Shown in pieces: positions 57,201-64,000 of a DNA stretch of 64,000 nucleotides. How positions within the stretch are numbered: the first letter of the stretch is position 1; every line of letters begins with the position of its first letter. A program made the position numbers and the translations under genes. Under the pieces are notes generated by a model. That model saw nothing but the letters and a program-made list of their open reading frames with translations, searched no databases and had not been told where the DNA came from. The DNA comes from Mycobacterium sp. 852002-51961_SCH5331710 (GTDB lineage: Bacteria > Actinomycetota > Actinomycetes > Mycobacteriales > Mycobacteriaceae), in contig NZ_LZSQ01000105.1 in assembly GCF_001665535.1 (NCBI RefSeq), forward strand, positions 18,841 through 82,840. The letters are read 5' to 3'.

Positions 57201-60200
57201 GTGCATTGCCGGCGCCGAAGTTTGTCAGCGGTGCTGCCTATCGGGCACCGCGCGATCAACGCGAACAGATGGTGGCCGCATTGTTCGGCGAGGTGCTAGG
57301 AGCGACGAAAGTCGGCATCGACGATTCGTTCTTTGACCTTGGTGGGCATTCGCTTTCGGCGATGCGACTGCTGGGTCGACTGCGCGCCGAATTGGGTGTA
57401 GAGGTCCCGATCCGGGAGTTCTTCGACGCGCCAACCGTCGCCGGGTTGGCCGAAATCGCCAGTGTGTCCGGCAGTCACGCTCGTAGGCCGGCATTGACCG
57501 TTCGGCAACGGCCCGCAGAGATTCCGTTGTCGTACGCCCAACAGCGTCTCTGGTTCCTCGACCAGTTGCACGGACCGTCGGCGATGTACAACATGCCGAC
57601 CGCTTATCGGATCAGCGGCGCACTGGATACCGAGGCGCTGGGGGCAGCCTTGGCTGATGTCGTTGCCCGCCAAGAGAGCCTGCGGACACTGTTCACCGCG
57701 CCCGCAGGTAAACCGCAGCAGGTCGTCGTACCTGTGGAGCAGGCCGATTTCGGCTGGGGAGTCGTCGATGCCGACGGATGGTCCGCCGAGCAATTGGAGC
57801 GCGCCGTCAACGATGTCGTGCGCCACACGTTCGAACTGGCAACCGAGATTCCTTTGCGAGCAACGGTTTTCCGTCTCGCTGCTGACGAGCATGTACTGGT
57901 GGCCGTGGTTCACCACATCGCTGCCGACGGCTTGTCGATTGCCCCCTTGATGCGAGATCTAAGTATGGCTTACGCCAGCCGGTGTCGGGGGCACGCTCCG
58001 GATTGGTCGCCTTTGCCGGTGCAATATGTGGACTACACCCTGTGGCAGCGTGAGCACCTGGGCGACTTGACCGATTCCGACAGCCCCATCGCCGCGCAAC
58101 TGGCGTACTGGGAACGAGCGCTCAGCGGCCTGCCAGAGCGGATGGAATTGCCGACCGATCGGCCATATCCGCCGGTGGCCGATTACCGGGGCGATACTGT
58201 GGCCGTCGAATGGCCGGCCCAGCTGCAGCAACAGATTGCTCGGATGGCCGCAGAACACGACACGACCAGTTTCATGGTGGTTCAAGCCGCCCTGGCGGTG
58301 TTGTTGGCCAAGCTCAGCGCCAGTCCGGATGTCGCCGTCGGTTTCCCGATCGCCGGGCGCGACGACCCTGCTTTGGATGAGCTGGTGGGGGTCTTCGTCA
58401 ACACTCTGGTGCTTCGGGTCGATCTCGCCGGTGATCCCCGCGTATCTGATCTGCTGACCCAGGTGCGTCACCGCAGCCTGGCCGCCTACCAGCATCAGGA
58501 TGTGCCGTTCGAGGTGCTCGTTGACCGGCTGAACCCCGACCGCAGCCTGACCCACCATCCGGTAGTTCAAGTGATGCTGGCTTGGCAGAACCTGTCCGGG
58601 CACATGGGCAGTTCCGACTCATTCTCTCTGGGCGATCTGCGATTCGCCCCGATGGTCGCCGAAACTCGGACTGCGCGGATGGATCTGACGTTCTCGCTAG
58701 CCGAACGCTGGAACGAGGCCGGTGAACCCGCCGGTATCGGCGGAGCGGTGGAGTTCCGCACCGACGTGTTCGATGCGGCAACGATCGAAGCGCTGATCGG
58801 GCGGCTGCTTCGGGTGGTCACGGCGCTGATCGCTGACCCGACGCGACGACTCTCGTCGATAGATGTCTTGGATGCAGGCGAACACACCCGGCTTGACGTG
58901 TGGGGGAACAACGCAGCGCTGACTGCGCCGATGTCTCGCGGGAAGTCGATCCCGACCCTCTTCGCCGATCGGGTTGCGCGCGCTCCGCAGGCTGTGGCGC
59001 TCACGTTCCGTGACCGGTCCATGACCTATCACGAGCTCGACGAGACGTCGAATCGATTGGCGCACCTGCTCATCGAATACGGTGCTCGACCTGGAGAGCG
59101 GGTGGCCCTCCTGTTCGACCGGTCGGTCGAGGCGATCATCGCAATCATGGCGGTGCTCAAGACTGGAGCGGCCTACCTCCCGATCGACCCGGCGCATCCG
59201 GCGGCACGCGTCGAGTTCATGCTCGATGATGCCGCGCCTCTCGTCGTGGTCAGTTCCATGACCGTCGCGAGGACCCTCAATGGGCGCGAACTGCCGGTGA
59301 TCGATATCGATGACTCGCGGATCACCGACCAGCCGAGTACTGCTCCACCACTGGTAGATTCCTCCGAAATCGCCTATGTCATATACACTTCCGGCACCAC
59401 CGGTGTTCCTAAGGGCGTAGCGGTCAGTCATCGCAACGTGACCGGCCTCCTAGAGGTACTGGACGCGAAGTTGGAGCTAACTCCTGGACACGTGTGGACC
59501 CAGTGTCACTCCTATGCCTTCGATTACTCGGTGTGGGAGATCTTCGGTGCGCTACTGCGTGGCGGCCGACTCGTGGTCGTACCCGACGAGGTAGTGCGGT
59601 CACCACAGGAACTGCACTCCCTGTTGGCCACCGAAAACGTGACCATCTTGAGCCAGACTCCGTCGGCGTTCTATGCACTGCAGACCGTCGATGCGCTGTC
59701 GTCCGCGAGTGACGAAAAGCTGAAGCTCGAGACGGTGGTATTCGGCGGAGAGGCGCTCGAACCGCAACGGCTCGAGACGTGGTTGCGCAACCATCCCGGA
59801 TCGCCACGGTTGGTGAACATGTACGGCATCACCGAGACGACGGTGCATGCTTCGTTCCGCGAAATCCTCAGCCGTGACGTCGAGGGGAGCGCAAGCCCCA
59901 TCGGGGTGCCCTTGGCCAACCTCGCATTCCATGTGCTCGATCAGTGGCTGCATCCAGTGCCCGCTGGAGTGGTCGGCGAGCTGTACGTCGCAGGTGGTGG
60001 GCTGTCCTACGGCTATGTGGGACGCCCTGAATTGACCGGATCGCGGTTCTTAGCTTGTCCGTTCGGCGGTCCAGGGACACGGATGTATCGCACCGGGGAT
60101 CTGGTGCGCTGGGGTACAGACGGACAGCTGCACTATGCGGGGCGCGCAGATGAGCAGGTCAAGATTCGCGGCTATCGCATCGAACTCGGCGAAGTCGAGT

Positions 60201-61501
60201 CGGCCCTGGCTGGGCTGACCGGTGTGGACCAGGCGGTCGTGATCCCCCGCGAGGATCGCCCCGGCGACAAGCGTCTGGTCGGTTACATCACCGAATCATC
60301 AACCGGCACAATCAATACCGCTGAGACGCGGGCGGCACTTGCCGAATGTCTTCCCGCATATATGGTCCCTGCAGCCGTGGTTGTGCTGGATGCGTTGCCG
60401 TTGACGGTCAACGGCAAACTCGATCGACGGGCGCTGCCGGCACCCGAATACATCGACACCGACCACTATCAGGCCCCGGCGAGCCCAACCGAGCAGATTC
60501 TCGCCGACGTTTACGGCGAGGTACTCGGACTCGAGCGCGTCGGGGTGGACGACTCGTTCTTCGATCTGGGTGGGGACTCGCTGTTGGCGATGCAGGCGAT
60601 AGCGGCGATCAACAGCCGCCTCGACACCCACCTTGCCGTGCGCACGTTGTTCAACGCGCCGTCGGTGAGGGACTTGAGCCAGCAGCTGGAAGGGGGCGCC
60701 GACACCGCCGAAGTGGTTCCTGTCGAGGTGCTCAAGGACGGCACCGGCGTCCCGTTGTTCTGTATCCACCCCGGCGGTGGTGTGAGCTGGCAGTACCAAG
60801 CCCTCGGAAAGTACCTGGACTGCCCCATCATCGGGATTCAGCAGGCTCTACAGGGCGATGAAGCCGAACCTCGGTCCATACGTGAGATGGCGGCGAACTA
60901 TGCCGACCGGATTCAACAGATCTGCCCAACCGGCCCCTACAAGCTCCTCGGCTGGTCGTTCGGCGGAGTCGTTGCTCATGAACTTGCCATCGAGCTGCAA
61001 CGACGCGGATGTGATGTTGGCCGGTTGATCCTCATTGATACTCAGCCAAGGCTCGACAGCGTCTACCTACCAGACGGCGCTCTGGACAAGAAGCGCGTAC
61101 TCCAAGAAGTCATGCGGTTGTACAACATTGACAATCCACACGCGGACGAGTCGCTTACCTACGATGAATTGCAGGACCGGATTCGTCAGCGAGTTGCCGT
61201 GGAGTCTCCTCAATTCCAGCAGCTGATGGATTCGTTCATACAGAACCTGGATCTATTAGTTCAGAACATCACCTTCAACCGCGGGTTGCATGCCGCACAT
61301 GAACCGGGCGTTTTCGACGGAGACATGATCGCATTCGCCGCTGCTCAGGAAGGAACTGAATCGTATACGGCTGCCCAACACTGGCGTCCTTATATCGTTG
61401 GCACCATCACAGAGCAAACCGTCGACTGTCCACACGAAGTCATGTTGACAGCCGAATCGTTGAATCTCTATGGCCGGCAACTGAAGGATTTTGTTGAGTA
61501 A
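40358..61501 (+). CDS. Giant nonribosomal peptide synthetase, A domain of module 6 to module 11 plus thioesterase
   Basis: 7047 residues. Order: A6-T6, C7-A7-T7, C8-A8-nMT-T8, C9-A9-T9, C10-A10-nMT-T10, C11-A11-T11-TE. Landmarks: HHIA(A/G/F)DG near residues 769, 1844, 3323, 4381, 5852; GGDS/GGHS near 581, 1655, 3133, 4193, 5661, 6739; n[11 protein letters not shown] near 2714 and 5240; TE nucleophile in GWSFGG near 6865, with LILIDTQP and the PHEVML histidine segment after it. It starts directly with an A-domain linker (DWGNRAVL), so it must receive the pentapeptide at the C domain that ends the first protein. ATG 40358 overlaps that stop. TE release implies hydrolysis or cyclisation, not the reductive alcohol release of GPL synthetases. 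No epimerization domain was seen. Confidence 0.97.
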   Translation: MTADLTRRLSSMDLMDDADYAQLDDWGNRAVLTESMGVPLRSIPDLFHKQVERTPDAAALTFGGRSWTYRELDEASNRLAHLLAARGAGPGQFVALLLSRSAEAIVAILAVLKTGAAYLPIDPLHPDARVDFMLGDAAPMAAVTTAGLAERLTGYELSVIDAEGPAVHSQPGTPLPVPDPDDIAYLIYTSGTTGVPKGVAISHHHVTRMLETLGSDLHFANQVWTQCHSLAFDYSVWEIFGALLNGGRLVVVPDEVVRSPRDLHALLAAEHVSLLSQTPSAFYALQTVDSLEHERRSELTLEAVVFGGEALDPQRIRTWLNNHPESPRMINMYGITETTVHASFREIIEADVESGASPIGVPLGHLAFFVLDSSLQQVPAGVVGELYVAGGGLGMGYWRRGGLSATRFVACPFASKDTPGQRMYRTGDLVRWSLDGQLTYVGRADEQVKIRGYRIELGEIQAALAGLDGVEQAAVIAREDRPGDKRLVGYITGEADPTKVRVRLGERLPSYMVPAAVVTLEALPLTVNGKLDKRALPEPEYTEADRYRAPATAVEEILAGLYARVLGLERVGVDDSFFDLGGDSLLATRMIAAINNDLSADLAVRTLFESPTVAQLALRLDERSGGFEPLTTRQRPEVLPLSFAQQRLWFLHQLHGPSPVYNLPAAFRISGALDIDALDAALADVVARQESLRTVFLAREGVPEQVIMSAEQVDPGLRVVDAAGWSEPQIEEAVGAEVRYGFDLSTEIPLRTTVFRLGGDDHILVAVAHHIAADGWSITTLIRDLVTAYTSRATGHTPDWAPLPVQYVDYTLWQREQLGDLDDADSRIAAQVGYWEQALAGLPERLDLPTDRPYPPVADYRGGSVAVEFPVELQQGLGRVAREHNATNFMVVQAALAALLAKLSASSDVAIGFPIAGRRDPALDDLVGLFVNTLVLRVELSGNPSVAELLAQVRARSLAAFEHQDVPFEVLVDRLNPARSLTHHPLVQVLLAWQNLPAGSREGVAGDNSDLQVSPLEVETQAARMDLTFSLAERFNEFGEPVGIGGAVEFRTDVFDAAGIEVLIGRLRRVLTAITADPTRQLSSVDVLDAAEYALLRRWENRKTVTPVAPASTSVPSIPALFAERVAQAPDALAVSFDGHGMTYRQLDEAANRLAHLLVSQGAGPSKCVALLVPRSAEAIVSILAVLKTGAAYLPIDPALPAGRIEFMLSDAAPLLAVTTDGLAERFEGRGLSVIDVNDPAVADQPSITLPAPAGDEIAYLIYTSGTTGVPKGVAITHHNVIELLASLSADVPRSGVWSQWHSYAFDVSVCEIWGALLGGGRLVVVPEPVTRSPEEFHALLAREQVSVLSQTPSAFYALQTADGLAPELGQQLALQSVIFAGEALEPQRLQSWLERHPRSPRLLNLYGTTETTVHASFREIAAGDIDSNASPIGIPLSHLGFFVLDQWLRPTPVGVVGELYVAGSGLGLGYWRRPALTSSRFVACPLVDAGAPGQRMYRTGDLVCWGADGELRYLGRADEQVKIRGYRIELGEVQAALAAVPGVDQAVVIVREDRAGDKRLVGYVTGTVDPALARSALADRLPGYMVPAAVVGIEALPLTVNGKLNRRALPAPEYQDADTYRAPSNPVEEILAGIYARILGIERVGVDESFFDLGGDSLSAMRVIAAINTDLDADVSVRTLFDAPSVARLAPRIGEGTGRRNPLVAVDKRPAVVPLSFAQNRMWFLNQVEGEVATYNMPTAFRISGALDADALSSALRDVIVRHETLRTVFPAVDGTPHQVVVPAEQADFRWQVVDVSGWPAQRLAEAVGALVRHRFDLTVEIPLRAELFDLGNNEYIFVAVVHHIAGDGWSIAPFVRDLSTAYAIRCSGQAPDWAPLPVQYVDYTLWQRAEFGDLADPDSPIAGQLDYWEHALAGMPERLELPTDRPYPPVADYRGASVAVDWPASLQQHVARVAREHNATGFMVMQAALAVLLSKLSSSSDVAVGFPIAGRRDSVLDELVGFFVNTLVLRVEVDGDPVFAQVLAQVRAKGLAAFEHQDVPFEVLVDRLNPARSLTHHPLIQVMLAWQNFPGLDDDSAAGLTLGDLQITPFSAETLSARMDMVVFLRERWTEAGEPAGIGGMVEFRTDVFDAASIETLIGRLRRVLEAIGAEPTRPLSSIDVLDTSEYATLDEVGNREVLTERSSRSVAIPELFAVQVACAPESVAIRCGEVTLTYGELDEASNRLAHLLVGHGAGAGQSVALLLPRSAEAIVAILAVLKTGAAYLPIDSAYPQTRIEFMVSDAKPIVAVTTADFAERLRGCGVLVVDVDDPRIPGQPSTALSGPVPEDIAHIIYTSGTTGLPKGVAVTHHNVTRLFDAMDIRYRPAPDQVWSQSHSYAFDYSVWEMWGALLHGGRLVVVPEEVSRSPQDFHALLVAEKVTMLSQTPSALGVLSPAGLDRAALMIAAEPCPAEVVDRWAPGRVMINGYGPTETTVYATISAPLVAGAGEVPIGLPVPGAALFVLDAWLRPVPTGVVGELYVAGRGVGVGYVRRPGLTGSRFVACPFVGDETSGGQRMYRTGDLVRWGADGQLRYVGRADEQVKIRGYRIELGEIESVLRAHPRVSQAVVVAHAADVADGVGDKQLVGYVVPDPQMKLVREPAREAQLVSQWQGVYADLYTGEAFTQHDESTELGQDFGGWNSSYTGDPIPLDQMRQWQAAAVKRIQALGPGRVLEIGVGSGLLLAPLAPHCVEYWGTDFSAPTIERLRAAVASQPWAGRVHLAVQPADAADGLPEGYFDTIVLNSVIQYFPSAGYLLDVLKLAMRLLAPGGAVFVGDVRNLALLREFTTGLVCAEDASGELTAAVVRERVRREMLGEQELLVAPEFFSVLTSHDTEIGAVDVQLKAMDAINELSGYRYEVVLRKTPVSARSAARIRTEAWERFGSLAALGDFLRATDLPELRVTGVPHAGVWPEVALAAALASAPDRVALNELSAVVAEPENAVVARQCHLLGEELGYVTAVTWSAAAGFVDIVLTRAVEPLSDVYLPAGSVGPLADYVNDPAAIERAGELRGFVSERLPEFMVPASITMLDSLPLTVNGKLDKRALPAPEFISTVAYRAPRDDRERVLAALFGEVLGASRVGIDESFFDLGGHSLSATRLVARVRAELNVDVPIRALFDAPTVAGLTAWIHAHADDATATALTARPRPPVVPLSYAQQRLWFLDQLHGPSPVYNMPAAFTISGSLDVAALGAALGDVVARHESLRTLFVAAEGIPQQVVIPPERAEFGWAVVDATGFSSQQVDDAVAATVGHNFDLSAEIPLRATLLHLDEGQHVLVAVVHHIAGDGWSIAPLVRDVGSAYAARCAGHAPIWTPLAVQYVDYTLWQRESLGELDDPTSRIAGQLSYWQQVLAGLPERLELPTDRPYPSVADQRGASIAIDWPAELQQQLARVAAHHQATSFMVVQAALAVVLAKLSASTDVAIGFPIAGRRDAALDELVGFFVNTLILRVQIEGDPTVAELFEQVRSRSLAAYEHQDVPFEVLVERLNPTRSLARHPLIQVMLGWQNFDRPDHAAPTPALGDVQVHPLTVDTHTARMDLSFSLEERWNSSGEPLGITGSVEYRTDVFDAASIQTLVQRLLRALTNLTDDPSRRLSTVDLLEEVEHHRLERLGNRTALIQPPSGTHLSIPALFATQVARTPDAVAISGDGRSMTYRELDEDSTRLGHLLADRGVGSGRSVALLVERSAQAVVAMLAVLKTGAAYLPIDPIVPDARLHFMLADAAPTAVISTTELADRLDGGEYTVVDVDDPAIDAYPSTGLAAPEPDDIAYLIYTSGTTGIPKGVAITHRSVTNLLGSLDAGLPASGVWPLCHSLAFDVSVWEIFGALLRGGRLVVVPETVASSPDELHRLLAAESVTVLTQTPSAIATLPDEGLESTTVVMAGEACPTEVVERWAPGRVMINAYGPTETTMCVAVSAPLTAGTQVVPIGTPVPGAALFVLDAWLRPVPVGVVGELYVAGLGLAYGYLGRAGLTAARFIASPFGGAPGQRMYRTGDLVRWGTDGQLTYLGRADEQVKIRGYRIELGEIHTALTALDGIDQAAVIAREDRPGDKRLVGYVTESPSASVDPAEVRTKLAERLPAYMVPATIVVLDALPLTVNGKLDTRALPVPEYSAGQYRPPSTPTEEILAGIYARVLGLERVGVDESFFDLGGDSLSATRVIAAINTSMDAGLAVRTIFESPSVAQLAPRIGEGSVRRAPLAAAERPTAVPLSYAQSRLWFLNRFEDGFGTYNIPTALRITGALDVSALDAALDDVIARHESLRTVFPDTDGVPFQKVLPAQPGMWRRGGPAVMSLPEPDLAIELAALAGYRFDLASEIPVRAQIYALGPEEFVLAIMVHHIAFDGWSLAPMVRDVAEAYRARRQGQEPGWSPLPVQYADYTLWQRNWLGVESDPDSVIAAQLAYWRAELADVPEVVSLPADRPRPAVPSYRGDGVELRIEAPLWAQVKAVAAAHNATASMVMQAVLAVVLHRAGVGQDVVMGSPIAGRLDAALDDLVGFFVNTWVLRVAVDSEDSFGEVLGRVRQKALDAYSNQDVPFELLVEHLNPVRSTSHHPLFQVGMLFQNNVRPEGAAFDGITVEPLEMSVGTSKWDLDFDFGEVPTEDPNAPMAAGAVTYATDLYDRSTIERLVAWFGRVLEAVVADASVAVGEMTLLDAGEQSVLDEVGNRAVLTGPVRTVASIPEAFVEQAARTPQAVALRCGQVSLTFRELDETSNRLAHLLAAQGIGTGDCVALLFNRSAEAITAMLAVLKAGAAYLPIDPALPATRIAFMIGDAMPKVAITTARQAERLAGHDLLVINVDHAGIHDYPHTPLPAPEPGDIAYIIYTSGTTGTPKGVAITHHNVTELMASLNPVLAAPGQVWSQWHSYSFDISGWEIWGALLHGGRLVVVPETVARSLTDFHALLVAEQVTVLSQTPSAVGGLSPEGLDGVTLLVGGEPCPAEVVDRWAPGRTMINEYGPTEATMWVTASAPLTAGSGAVPIGAPLPTAALFVLDHSLRPVPPGVVGELYVAGPQVGVGYWRRPGLTSSRFMACPFGAPGQRMYRTGDLVRWGADGQLRYLGRADEQVKIRGYRIELGEIGAVLAAHPRVAQAVVLAHTADAGGPVSDKQLVGYVVADQEAMLVREPDREAQIVEQWQRVWGGLYSAGSGAVSEPAPPGEDFGGWISSYTGEPIPLEQMREWRSAAVNRIRALGPRRVLEIGVGSGLLLTPLAPNCDEYWGIDLSSATIEKLQAVVATQPWADRVRLRAQPADVAEGLPHAHFDTIILNSVIQYFPSAGYLLDVLTSAFQLLAPGGAVFIGDVRNLSLLQAFTTGVVCADGGGAERTAAVIRERVRREILAEQELLLAPEFFVALPRQLDEIAAVDLQLKAMDAVNELSGYRYDVVLHKAPGYARSAAEIPTEPWQRWGSLTALGDFLSTQQPTQLRVTAVPHGGIWLEVALAEALASAGDRVAVSEVRSGLEVPEDAVLPRQCHLLGDQLGYATAVTWSPIAGRMDVIFSRSDDPQQVVTDLYRPATSVDSLAGHVNDPAAVERVAELRSFAGERLPGFMVPAAIMMLDSLPLTVNGKLDRRALPAPKFVSGAAYRAPRDQREQMVAALFGEVLGATKVGIDDSFFDLGGHSLSAMRLLGRLRAELGVEVPIREFFDAPTVAGLAEIASVSGSHARRPALTVRQRPAEIPLSYAQQRLWFLDQLHGPSAMYNMPTAYRISGALDTEALGAALADVVARQESLRTLFTAPAGKPQQVVVPVEQADFGWGVVDADGWSAEQLERAVNDVVRHTFELATEIPLRATVFRLAADEHVLVAVVHHIAADGLSIAPLMRDLSMAYASRCRGHAPDWSPLPVQYVDYTLWQREHLGDLTDSDSPIAAQLAYWERALSGLPERMELPTDRPYPPVADYRGDTVAVEWPAQLQQQIARMAAEHDTTSFMVVQAALAVLLAKLSASPDVAVGFPIAGRDDPALDELVGVFVNTLVLRVDLAGDPRVSDLLTQVRHRSLAAYQHQDVPFEVLVDRLNPDRSLTHHPVVQVMLAWQNLSGHMGSSDSFSLGDLRFAPMVAETRTARMDLTFSLAERWNEAGEPAGIGGAVEFRTDVFDAATIEALIGRLLRVVTALIADPTRRLSSIDVLDAGEHTRLDVWGNNAALTAPMSRGKSIPTLFADRVARAPQAVALTFRDRSMTYHELDETSNRLAHLLIEYGARPGERVALLFDRSVEAIIAIMAVLKTGAAYLPIDPAHPAARVEFMLDDAAPLVVVSSMTVARTLNGRELPVIDIDDSRITDQPSTAPPLVDSSEIAYVIYTSGTTGVPKGVAVSHRNVTGLLEVLDAKLELTPGHVWTQCHSYAFDYSVWEIFGALLRGGRLVVVPDEVVRSPQELHSLLATENVTILSQTPSAFYALQTVDALSSASDEKLKLETVVFGGEALEPQRLETWLRNHPGSPRLVNMYGITETTVHASFREILSRDVEGSASPIGVPLANLAFHVLDQWLHPVPAGVVGELYVAGGGLSYGYVGRPELTGSRFLACPFGGPGTRMYRTGDLVRWGTDGQLHYAGRADEQVKIRGYRIELGEVESALAGLTGVDQAVVIPREDRPGDKRLVGYITESSTGTINTAETRAALAECLPAYMVPAAVVVLDALPLTVNGKLDRRALPAPEYIDTDHYQAPASPTEQILADVYGEVLGLERVGVDDSFFDLGGDSLLAMQAIAAINSRLDTHLAVRTLFNAPSVRDLSQQLEGGADTAEVVPVEVLKDGTGVPLFCIHPGGGVSWQYQALGKYLDCPIIGIQQALQGDEAEPRSIREMAANYADRIQQICPTGPYKLLGWSFGGVVAHELAIELQRRGCDVGRLILIDTQPRLDSVYLPDGALDKKRVLQEVMRLYNIDNPHADESLTYDELQDRIRQRVAVESPQFQQLMDSFIQNLDLLVQNITFNRGLHAAHEPGVFDGDMIAFAAAQEGTESYTAAQHWRPYIVGTITEQTVDCPHEVMLTAESLNLYGRQLKDFVE
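42256..45485 (+). other. NRPS module 7: C - A7 - T7
   Basis: A7 is in the same subgroup as A6 ([25 protein letters not shown]) but the pocket reads D-V-C-S-I-A-L-V-H-K. The A4 motif is FDVSVCEIW, so the near-invariant pocket Trp is Cys. A small hydroxy residue such as Thr or Ser is possible but not secure. Confidence 0.7.
45486..49920 (+). other. NRPS module 8: C - A8 - N-methyltransferase - T8
   Basis: Pocket D-Y-W-S-M-A-G-V-Y-K equals module 3. The nMT (about 48,300-49,400) is of a second subtype shared with module 10: linker [19 protein letters not shown] before it and NGKLDKR after it, and a GGHS carrier motif instead of GGDS. Residue 8 should be N-methylated. Confidence 0.8.
49921..53095 (+). 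other. NRPS module 9: C - A9 - T9
   Basis: C9 uses HHIAGDGWS. The A9 pocket reads D-V-W-T-V-A-A-M-C-K, which resembles phenylalanine-type codes (D-A-W-T-x-A-A-x-C-K), so an aromatic or bulky hydrophobic residue is likely. Confidence 0.7.
53096..57510 (+). other. NRPS module 10: C - A10 - N-methyltransferase - T10
   Basis: C10 belongs to the RLWFLNRFE / HHIAFDGWS subtype of C2 and C5, while its A, nMT and T belong with module 8 (GGHS carrier). The module is therefore a mosaic of the two N-methylating lineages. Pocket D-I-W-S-L-G-E-M-W-K, not recognised. Residue 10 should be N-methylated. Confidence 0.78.
57511..61501 (+). other. NRPS module 11 and release: C - A11 - T11 - TE
   Basis: Pocket D-Y-W-S-V-G-M-V-H-K is identical to module 6, giving a second probable threonine at the C-terminus. 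The thioesterase (about 60,710-61,501) begins [11 protein letters not shown] and has GWSFGG. A threonine or other hydroxyl earlier in the chain could be the nucleophile for a lactone; simple hydrolysis is the alternative. Confidence 0.78.
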
Positions 61502-61656
61502 TCGGCACGTCCGAGATCGGCGACTGCGGGGGCAGGATATGGCAATGCTGTGATCGCGCGATGTTCGGGCGTTATGACGACATTGCCCCGCCGAGGCCAA
61601 TTTTCGACTGGCATCACCGGCTAATAGGGTTCAGCGACTGAGGGAGGATGAACGCC

Positions 61657-62925
61657 ATGATCTGTGTCCTGGCATGCTACGGAACTCGCGGCGATGTCGA
61701 ACCCGGTCTCGCTCTTGCTCGTGAACTACTACGTCGCGGGCACGAAGTACGCGTGGCCGTGCCGCCCGACCTCGTCGGCTTTGCCGAGGCAGCAGGCATT
61801 GCAGCAGTTCCCTACGGGCTGGATACGCAGACGTGGATGGATCAGCACCGAGACCTGTGGGCATCAATCCTTCGCGCATTCTGGAATATCCAGAAATTGA
61901 AGACGCTGGGACAGGAACTCTGGGGGGTGTATTCGGAGTGCTGGCGATCCGCTAGTGCGACGTTGGTTTCGCTAGCGGACGGGGCGGATCGAATAATCTC
62001 CGGTCGGGGTCTGGAGGAGCCTGCTGCGAACGTGGCGGAGTATTACGATATCCCCTTAGCCACATTGCATTTTGCGCCAGCTCGCCCCAACGGCCAGTTT
62101 CTTCCCACCTTACCGCCGCTAGTGGGGAGCTCGTTGATGACTCTCAATCTGTGGGTCTTTTGGCGCATGACGAAGCGGGTGGAGGACTCGCAGCGCCGTG
62201 AGTTGGGCCTGCCGAAGGCATCGATATCTCCGTCGCGACGAATTGCCGAACGTGGCTCGCTCGACATCCAGGCCTACGACGAGTGTTGCTTTCCGGGACT
62301 GGCGAGCGAATGGGCGAAGTGGGCACATCAACGGCCCTTCGTCGGCGCGCTGACAATGGAATTGTCAACGGATGCAGACGAGGAGGTCGCATCGTGGATC
62401 GCGTCGGGCAAACCGCCGATATATTTTGGCTTCGGAAGCGTACCCGTCGAATCCGCGAGGCGCACAATTGAAATGATCAGCGCAGCGTGCGCCCGGTTGG
62501 GCGAGCGAGCGTTGATCTGCGCCGCAGGGACCGACGTCAGCGACGTTCTTCCGTCGGCCCATGTCAAGCTTGTAAGTACGGTGAGCCACGCCGAGATCTT
62601 CGCCGCTTGTCGCGCGGTTGTACATCACGGTGGCGCGGGCACGACTGCCGCGGGCTTGCGGGCCGGCGTTCCGACATTGATCCTGTGGACTGCGGCCGAC
62701 CAACCGTTGTGGGGCATTCAGATCAAGAGGCTCAAGGTAGGCAGCGCCCGTCGCTTTTCGGGGACCACGGAGGACACGCTGGTCGATGATCTCCGCACCA
62801 TCCTTGCTCCGCAATATGTAGCGCGCGCTCGCGAGTTCGCAAACGAAATGACAGCCGCTGCTGAGAGCGTCGCGGCCGCAGCTGATCTGATAGAGAACTC
62901 GTCCCGCTTGCCGCTTGCTAACTGA
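61657..62925 (+). CDS. GT1-family glycosyltransferase (Gtf-like)
   Basis: 422 residues from ATG 61657, chosen because AGGGAGG at 61641-61647 lies 9 bases before it; the ATG at 61648 touches that site. The acceptor half begins MICVLACYGTRGDVEPGLAL, the signature of actinobacterial natural-product and GPL glycosyltransferases (GT-B fold). The donor half has HHGGAGTTAAGLRAGVP (about residue 322) and TAADQPLWG, the nucleotide-sugar binding region. It should transfer a deoxysugar, perhaps rhamnose or 6-deoxytalose as in GPLs, to a hydroxyl of the lipopeptide, most plausibly threonine. Acts at the cytosolic face before export. It follows the NRPS by 155 bases and ends in a hairpin. Confidence 0.92.
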   Translation: MICVLACYGTRGDVEPGLALARELLRRGHEVRVAVPPDLVGFAEAAGIAAVPYGLDTQTWMDQHRDLWASILRAFWNIQKLKTLGQELWGVYSECWRSASATLVSLADGADRIISGRGLEEPAANVAEYYDIPLATLHFAPARPNGQFLPTLPPLVGSSLMTLNLWVFWRMTKRVEDSQRRELGLPKASISPSRRIAERGSLDIQAYDECCFPGLASEWAKWAHQRPFVGALTMELSTDADEEVASWIASGKPPIYFGFGSVPVESARRTIEMISAACARLGERALICAAGTDVSDVLPSAHVKLVSTVSHAEIFAACRAVVHHGGAGTTAAGLRAGVPTLILWTAADQPLWGIQIKRLKVGSARRFSGTTEDTLVDDLRTILAPQYVARAREFANEMTAAAESVAAAADLIENSSRLPLAN

Positions 62926-62942
62926 CCGGCAGGCGCCGGTCA
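62923..62942 (+). terminator. Hairpin at the end of the glycosyltransferase gene
   Basis: TGACCGGC (62923-62930) pairs perfectly with GCCGGTCA (62935-62942) around AGGC. The left arm includes the stop codon. No T-run follows. It could stop transcription before the methyltransferase gene or protect the 3' end. Confidence 0.5.
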
Positions 62943-63119
62943 TCGGGATGTGTTCCTGGGAATCGAGGTTACATGATCACCGACAACTCCAATGCCCGGA
63001 AGTGTCCGCGCCAACGCAGTATCTTCCATCGCGATCGAAGGCGGAGCCATTCCCAAGACTTGGCACGAAAACCGAAGGGGCGTCGGAACTTATGTTCGAA
63101 CGGGGGGTAGGGCGCCGAA

Positions 63120-63981
63120 ATGCTTGACGAGCTGATCCTGCCGCAGTGGCGGCGGTACATTCGGTTTCTACAGACCAATAAGAAAAGCATCTCCGCTGCC
63201 GAGCGTTGGGTGCGGGCGCTACTGCTCATAATCCCCTTCTACGCTGTGGCCGTGCCGCTATGGCTTTTCTCGGCACGCCATCAGCCGCAGACCGTGGACA
63301 CCGCGACCGAAGACGGCCTTCAATTTCGATGCCGGCTTCCGGACTTGATTGCCATGTACATGTACTTATTCGGCACATGGGAGCCTGATCTCGCCGCGTT
63401 CCTTCGCCGGAGACTCCGTCCCGGTGACGCCTTCATCGACATAGGTGCCAATATCGGCACCGTAAGTGCGTTGGGCAGCAGGCTAGTTGGACCTCATGGC
63501 ATCGTTTATGCGATCGAACCGTGCCCCAACGTCATCGTCATGTTGCGGGATACCGTCGAGCGGAACGGTTTGACGAACGTTCGTGTGGTGACTGCCGCGG
63601 TGTCCGATCGCGATCAAGAACTTCCGCTGTTTGTGGGTCCAAGTTTCAACATCGGATTGACCTCGATGGTTGCCCGCCGCGGGCTACAAGAACAGGGTCG
63701 AGTACGGGCGGCGCCGCTCGGTGCGCTCTTGAACCGCGAGGAGCTACTCACCGCACGGCTGATCAAGATTGACGTGGAGGGAGCCGAAGACCGCGTGCTC
63801 GCCGGCATCCTGACATCTGTCGATGCGCTCGCCGACGACGTCGAACTCGTGGTTGAGCTGACACCGAGTTACTGGAGCGATCCTGAGCTTCGGCCGATTG
63901 ACGTGTTAAGGCCCTTCCTCGATCGCGGCTTTCATGTCTATCTGCTGCCGAACAACTACGCGCCATGGCGATATCTATGGC
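63120..63981 (+). CDS. FkbM-family SAM-dependent methyltransferase, 3' end missing
   Basis: Open from ATG 63120 (an in-frame stop lies 12 bases upstream) to the end of genomic sequence; 287 codons are visible without a stop. A hydrophobic stretch near residues 33-50 (ALLLIIPFYAVAVPLWLF) may be a membrane anchor. The methyltransferase core has motif I FIDIGANIGTVS (about 104), IVYAIEPCPNV after it, and the FkbM signature KIDVEGAE (about 216), followed by ELVVEL. Enzymes of this family O-methylate sugars or hydroxyl groups; GPL loci contain related methyltransferases (rmt, fmt). Here it likely methylates the added sugar or the lipopeptide. Most of the domain is present; only the C-terminus is lost. 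Confidence 0.9.
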
Positions 63982-64000
63982 CTGTCTCTTATACACATCT
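63982..64000 (+). other. Nextera/Tn5 mosaic-end adapter (sequencing artefact)
   Basis: The last 19 bases, CTGTCTCTTATACACATCT, are exactly the reverse complement of the Tn5 mosaic end used in Nextera libraries. They are not genome sequence. The methyltransferase frame reads through them as SYTHL-like residues that should be ignored. Confidence 0.97.

Noticed and set aside
20838..61501. Many long open frames on minus and in other plus frames inside the NRPS genes
   Set aside because: They mirror the high-GC codon pattern of the NRPS frame; translations are Arg/Ala/Pro/His-rich with no domains.
62915..63127. 70-codon plus-strand open frame between the glycosyltransferase and methyltransferase
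   Set aside because: No family pattern, begins inside the glycosyltransferase end and overlaps the methyltransferase start in another frame.
63763..63996. Minus-strand open frame beginning MYKRQ at the right end
   Set aside because: Its first residues are the translation of the Nextera mosaic end, a known artefact, and the rest is antisense to the methyltransferase.

Overview
The window is high-GC actinobacterial DNA and almost certainly mycobacterial. The left ~8.6 kb carries a block that I recognise from mycobacterial chromosomes: the end of pdxH, citrate synthase gltA, an FAD oxidoreductase and a DUF2630 protein (the Rv0897c/Rv0898c pair in M. tuberculosis), and the prrB/prrA two-component system. 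The MmpS/MmpL/MbtH/giant-NRPS arrangement to the right is also a mycobacterial hallmark. A rapidly growing species is plausible but not proven.

Layout. 1-8.6 kb: pdxH 3' end, a TetR regulator, gltA, an MFS exporter overlapping a MarR regulator, then the minus-strand FAD oxidoreductase and DUF2630 gene, an FKBP isomerase on plus, and prrAB on minus. 8.8-12.2 kb: four minus-strand accessory genes (a membrane-anchored DUF4097-like protein, a DUF6197-like protein, a NarL-type response regulator and its histidine kinase) ending at a perfect dyad. 12.2-12.9 kb: no convincing gene. 12.9-63.98 kb: one plus-strand biosynthetic cluster: mmpS, two tandem mmpL, two nearly identical mbtH genes, two giant NRPS genes (6507 and 7047 aa) overlapping by ATGA, a GT1 glycosyltransferase and an unfinished FkbM-type methyltransferase. 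The last 19 bases are the Nextera/Tn5 mosaic-end sequence, so genomic DNA really stops near 63,981 and the cluster is cut off there.

How the cluster works (inference from domain order). The two NRPSs together make 11 modules: C-A-T, C-A-nMT-T, C-A-T, C-A-T, C-A-nMT-T, C | A-T, C-A-T, C-A-nMT-T, C-A-T, C-A-nMT-T, C-A-T-TE. Module 6 is split between the two proteins. The first protein begins with a condensation domain, as expected for loading a fatty acyl group. The predicted product is an N-acylated undecapeptide with N-methyl groups on residues 2, 5, 8 and 10. Residues 6 and 11 are probably threonine. It would be released by the thioesterase, possibly as a lactone, then glycosylated and O-methylated, and moved across the membrane by the MmpS/MmpL pair. 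I see no epimerization domain and no terminal reductase domain, so this is not the classical glycopeptidolipid (GPL) synthetase although transport and MbtH context look GPL-like. This is the most promising undescribed system in the window.
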